From the NCBI GenBank assembly GCA_041941305.1, contig JBGTQJ010000036.1, positions 30,789 through 94,788 of the forward strand: a stretch of DNA of 64,000 nt. Direction: 5' to 3'. Numbering within the stretch: position 1 is the first letter of the stretch; each line of letters starts with the position of its first letter. This DNA is from JANSWP01 sp041941305. GTDB taxonomy: Bacteria; Bacteroidota; Bacteroidia; Chitinophagales; Saprospiraceae. The position numbers and the translations under genes are program-made. Below the pieces are notes generated by a model, which did no database searches, was not told where the DNA came from, and saw nothing but the letters and a program-made list of their open reading frames with translations. Below are positions 61,569 to 64,000 of the stretch, in pieces.

Positions 61569-61859
61569 ATGCCACGACATAATGATCAACCTATAAAAGC
61601 AGTTTTGGAGGCGATGGTACAAGAATATAAATTGAAAGGTAAACTGCATCAAACCAAAATTCAAAAATTTTGGGAAGAGGTAATGGGAACTACTATCAAT
61701 AATTATACTCGTCAAATTAAATTGAGAGGAAAAAAATTGTACATTACTATTGACTCAGCTTCTTTGAAACAAGAGTTAAGTTTTGGAAGAGAAAAGCTCA
61801 AAAACGTTTTGAATCAGGAGTTAGGAGAAGAGTATATTGAAGATGTGGTGATTAGATAA
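61569..61859 (+). CDS. DUF721/DciA-like protein
   Basis: A 96-residue protein of the DUF721 family. The helix-strand pattern KIQKFWEEVMGTTINNYTRQIKLRGKKLYI (in part, about 36-65) followed by SASLKQELSFGREKLKNVLNQELG is typical. DciA proteins in this family help load the replicative helicase DnaB in bacteria without DnaC; short Bacteroidota members are plausible relatives, but that role is not proven for them. It lies 110 bases before etfB. Confidence 0.85.
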   Translation: MPRHNDQPIKAVLEAMVQEYKLKGKLHQTKIQKFWEEVMGTTINNYTRQIKLRGKKLYITIDSASLKQELSFGREKLKNVLNQELGEEYIEDVVIR

Positions 61860-61924
61860 CCTAATCTTTTTGAACGTTTAGCGAAAATTCGCTAAATGAT
61901 TTTACATTCCCACCTTTAAATCTC

Positions 61925-61932
61925 TATATTTG
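61925..61932 (+). promoter_or_regulatory. Candidate -7 promoter box for etfB
   Basis: TATATTTG followed by CGCC fits the consensus, 38 bases before the ATG. No clear -33 box is seen. Confidence 0.45.
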
Positions 61933-61969
61933 CGCCTCTTTTGAAAACCTTCAATTTCGATAATAACAT

Positions 61970-62710
61970 ATGAAATTTCTAGTTTGCATCAGCAAAACTC
62001 CTGAAACTACGGCAAAAATCGCCTTTTCGGCTGACGGCTCTCAATTTGAGACTGCTGGAGTTAATTATATCATGAATCCTTATGATGAGTGGTATGCATT
62101 GGTAAGGGCATTGGAATTAAAAGAAGCTCATGGTGGCACTGTTACCATTATTAATGTTGGACCTGCAGCAAACGATGCTGTTATTAGAAAAGGTTTGGCA
62201 ATTGGTGCCGATAATGCTGTACGTGTCAATGCAGAACCTAGGAGTTCACTATTCATAGCCAAACAAATTGCAATGCATGCAAAAGCGGAAGGTTATGATG
62301 CCATTTTTTGTGGGAAAGAAAGCATTGATTATAATGGTTCCGAAGTTGGAGCAATGGTTGCAGAACTGTTGGATATGCCTTTTATTTCTTATGCCAATAA
62401 TCTGGATATTGATGGTACTACAGCTACTGTTTCCAGAGATATTGAGGGTGGGGTAGAAGTAGTTGAATTACAAACCCCTTTTGTAATTAGCGCTGCAAAA
62501 GGAATGGCGGAGCAAAGGATTCCAAATATGAGGGGCATCATGATGGCGAAAAGAAAACCCCTTTCGGTTGTAGAAGCAGAGCAATCTGCTGATTATGCAG
62601 TGCCTGTTCATTTCCAACTACCTCCAAAAAAATCAGGTGTCAAGTTGGTTGATCCCGAAGATATGAATGAGTTGGTGCGTTTGCTCCACGAGGAGGCGAA
62701 AATTATTTAA
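61970..62710 (+). CDS. etfB: Electron transfer flavoprotein beta subunit
   Basis: A 246-residue EtfB, binding AMP and pairing with EtfA to pass electrons from acyl-CoA dehydrogenases to the quinone pool. Landmarks: MKFLVCISKTPET, NPYDEWYALVRALELKEAHGG, GPAANDAVIRKGLAIGADNAVRV, CGKESIDYNGSEVGAMVAELL and the C-terminal RIPNMRGIMMAKRKPL signature. It is followed by etfA across a 184-base gap that holds a palindromic element, an unusual break for a gene pair that is often tightly linked. Confidence 0.95.
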   Translation: MKFLVCISKTPETTAKIAFSADGSQFETAGVNYIMNPYDEWYALVRALELKEAHGGTVTIINVGPAANDAVIRKGLAIGADNAVRVNAEPRSSLFIAKQIAMHAKAEGYDAIFCGKESIDYNGSEVGAMVAELLDMPFISYANNLDIDGTTATVSRDIEGGVEVVELQTPFVISAAKGMAEQRIPNMRGIMMAKRKPLSVVEAEQSADYAVPVHFQLPPKKSGVKLVDPEDMNELVRLLHEEAKII

Positions 62711-62745
62711 GAAAATCAGAATTTCGAATTTTAACCATACATCAG

Positions 62746-62843
62746 TAGACTTTATTCGAAATGATTTTGTAAGGGAGGCCGTAAACCGTCCGCCGCATCC
62801 GAAGGAGTCCCTTTGGGATTTATCGTCAACCGAATAAAGTCTA
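62746..62843. repeat. Palindromic insert between etfB and etfA
   Basis: TAGACTTTATTCG (62746-62758) and CGAATAAAGTCTA (62831-62843) are perfect 13-bp inverted ends of a 98-base unit. The interior is richer in G+C than its flanks (CCGTCCGCCGCATCCG) and has a weak inner pairing AAGGGA/TCCCTT. It sits within the etf gene pair and would be transcribed as a hairpin. Confidence 0.65.
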
Positions 62844-62894
62844 GCGTATTGTTTAAAGATTGGAATTCGAAAATATCAAAAAGTAAATCTAATC

Positions 62895-63851
62895 ATGGTA
62901 TTAGTTTTTGCAGAAACTCAAAAAGGACAATTTAAAAAAGCAGCTTTCGAAGCAGTGACCTATGGTAGTAAAACGGCGCAGGTTTTGGGAACTGAATGTG
63001 CCCTATTGACCTTAGGAGATGTGGATAATGCAGCCCAATTGGGTAAGTATGGGGCTTCTAAAATTTTTAATGTCTCAAGTGATATTTTAAATCATTTTGA
63101 TAGTCAGGTTTATGCAAGTGTTATAGCTGGAGCTGCTCAAAAACTAGGAGCTCAGGTTGTAATTATCAGCCATTCTTCAACAGGTAAATCTCTCCTAGGG
63201 CGTTTGGCAGTGAGACTAGAGGCTGGTTCTGCTGCAGGGGTCAATGCCCTCCCAACAAATGAGGGTAGCTTTAAGGTTAGCAAAACGGTATTCTCCGGAA
63301 AAGCGATTGCTACTTATGAAATTAGTTCAGAGGTAAAAGTGCTTTCTGTTATGGGAAATGCCTTGCAACCTGAAGAAAGCGGAGCTGATGTAGAGGTGGA
63401 AAATTTAGATATCCCAGTCCCTGAGAGTCGAATTTTAGTAAAAGAAGTCAAAAGAGAAGAAGGGACAGTCCCACTACCTGAAGCAGAATTGGTGGTTTCA
63501 GCAGGTCGAGGAATGAAAGGACCAGAAAATTGGGGCATAATTGAAGAATTAGCGGATGTAATGGGTGCCACTACAGCTTGTTCTCGTCCCGTAGCTGATA
63601 TCGGGTGGCGACCTCATCATGAGCACGTAGGACAAACTGGAGTGGCTATTCGTCCAAATTTGTATATCGCTATCGGTATTTCAGGTGCGATTCAACATTT
63701 GGCTGGCGTAAACAATTCAAAAGTTATTGTCGTCATTAATAAAGATCCAGAAGCTCCATTTTTCAAGGCTGCAGATTATGGAGTAGTTGGAGATTTGTTT
63801 GATGTGGTTCCCAGGTTGACTGAGGCAATAAAAAGCTTTAAAGCTCGATAA
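62895..63851 (+). CDS. etfA: Electron transfer flavoprotein alpha subunit
   Basis: A 318-residue EtfA with the FAD-binding C-terminal domain: VVSAGRGMKGPENWGIIEELAD (about 197-218, in part), GATTACSRPVADIGWRPHHEHVGQTG, PNLYIAIGISGAIQHLAG and INKDPEAPFFKAADYGVVGDLF are the classic signature. The N-terminal nucleotide-binding-like domain is normal. It works with EtfB. The ATG at 62895 keeps the family start VLVFAETQKGQFKK. Confidence 0.96.
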   Translation: MVLVFAETQKGQFKKAAFEAVTYGSKTAQVLGTECALLTLGDVDNAAQLGKYGASKIFNVSSDILNHFDSQVYASVIAGAAQKLGAQVVIISHSSTGKSLLGRLAVRLEAGSAAGVNALPTNEGSFKVSKTVFSGKAIATYEISSEVKVLSVMGNALQPEESGADVEVENLDIPVPESRILVKEVKREEGTVPLPEAELVVSAGRGMKGPENWGIIEELADVMGATTACSRPVADIGWRPHHEHVGQTGVAIRPNLYIAIGISGAIQHLAGVNNSKVIVVINKDPEAPFFKAADYGVVGDLFDVVPRLTEAIKSFKAR

Positions 63852-63871
63852 TAAATAATCTATCTAATCCA

Positions 63872-64000
63872 TAAACATGCATCATCCCCCCAGAGGGGCA
63901 AGCTGAATTTTGGCATTAAAACCCCTTTGTTTTTTTCTTTTCCTTAATCCGTTGATATTCACCTTGTTGCGGGGTGGGGGGGGGGGGGGTTGGCAGACCG
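63872..64000. mobile_element. Second, partial copy of the inverted-repeat element at the right edge
   Basis: AACATGCATCATCCC corresponds to the end of the 59370-59766 element. GGGGCAAGCTGAATTTT is the reverse complement of a segment near 59553-59580. The stretch GTTGATATTC-TTGTTGCGGGGTG (63951-63975) repeats 59438-59461. The copy then enters a run of 14 G (63976-63989) and is cut by the window edge. Confidence 0.65.

Overview
The window looks like chromosomal DNA of a Bacteroidota bacterium, most plausibly from the Saprospiria/Chitinophagia side of the phylum (lineage is inference). The signs are: AT-rich DNA; several secreted proteins with type IX secretion system (T9SS) C-terminal sorting domains of type A (11868-14198, 29495-30895, 30961-33825) and type B (44918-51322); a PorE-like TPR/propeller/OmpA lipoprotein; many leaders carrying the Bacteroidota-type -7 promoter box TAnnTTTGc; and little sign of Shine-Dalgarno sequences. 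I see no rRNA, tRNA, CRISPR array, transposase or prophage gene.

Layout. 0-5.6 kb: YqgE, a palindromic spacer, RtcB RNA ligase with a CHAT-protease remnant fused end-to-start by ATGA, PurB and an unknown secreted coiled-coil protein. 5.7-14.2 kb: a very large alpha-2-macroglobulin and a T9SS cargo protein with HYR, Calx-beta and MopE-like parts. 14.3-18.5 kb: infC-rpmI-rplT (infC has a TTG start) and clpC. 19-28.4 kb: a STAS protein, a giant WG-repeat protein, a lipoprotein, TerC, and a TPR hybrid histidine kinase with a broken ATP-binding site. 28.7-36.4 kb: YebC, two T9SS cargo proteins, ferredoxin, PorE-like protein. 36.6-44.3 kb: housekeeping genes (prmC, DUF819 transporter, one-domain asparaginase, recF, pdhA, TPR protein, ribH, fabD). 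44.3-51.3 kb: a 2134-residue surface protein built from two arrays of exact periodicity (222 bp and 162 bp), followed by a decayed copy of two of its modules. 51.7-59.3 kb: lysS with an unusual helix-hairpin-helix-like insert, sbcDC, mscS. 59.4-64 kb: a 397-bp terminal-inverted-repeat element, an ArsC-like protein, hemF, a DciA-like protein, etfBA, and a second copy of the repeat element running off the right edge.

How the parts relate. Most genes are core metabolism, translation and DNA repair; the accessory signal lies in (i) the cell-surface/secreted proteins that would use T9SS, and (ii) intergenic palindromic islands at 0.9, 29.4, 41.7, 59.4, 62.8 and 63.9 kb that no gene explains. The most notable items are the nested-palindrome element family (59370-59766 and 63872 onward), the zero-indel periodic arrays plus their relic, the catalytically doubtful histidine kinase, the LysS insert and the CHAT remnant beside RtcB. 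All functional names come from recognising family motifs by eye; no search was run.
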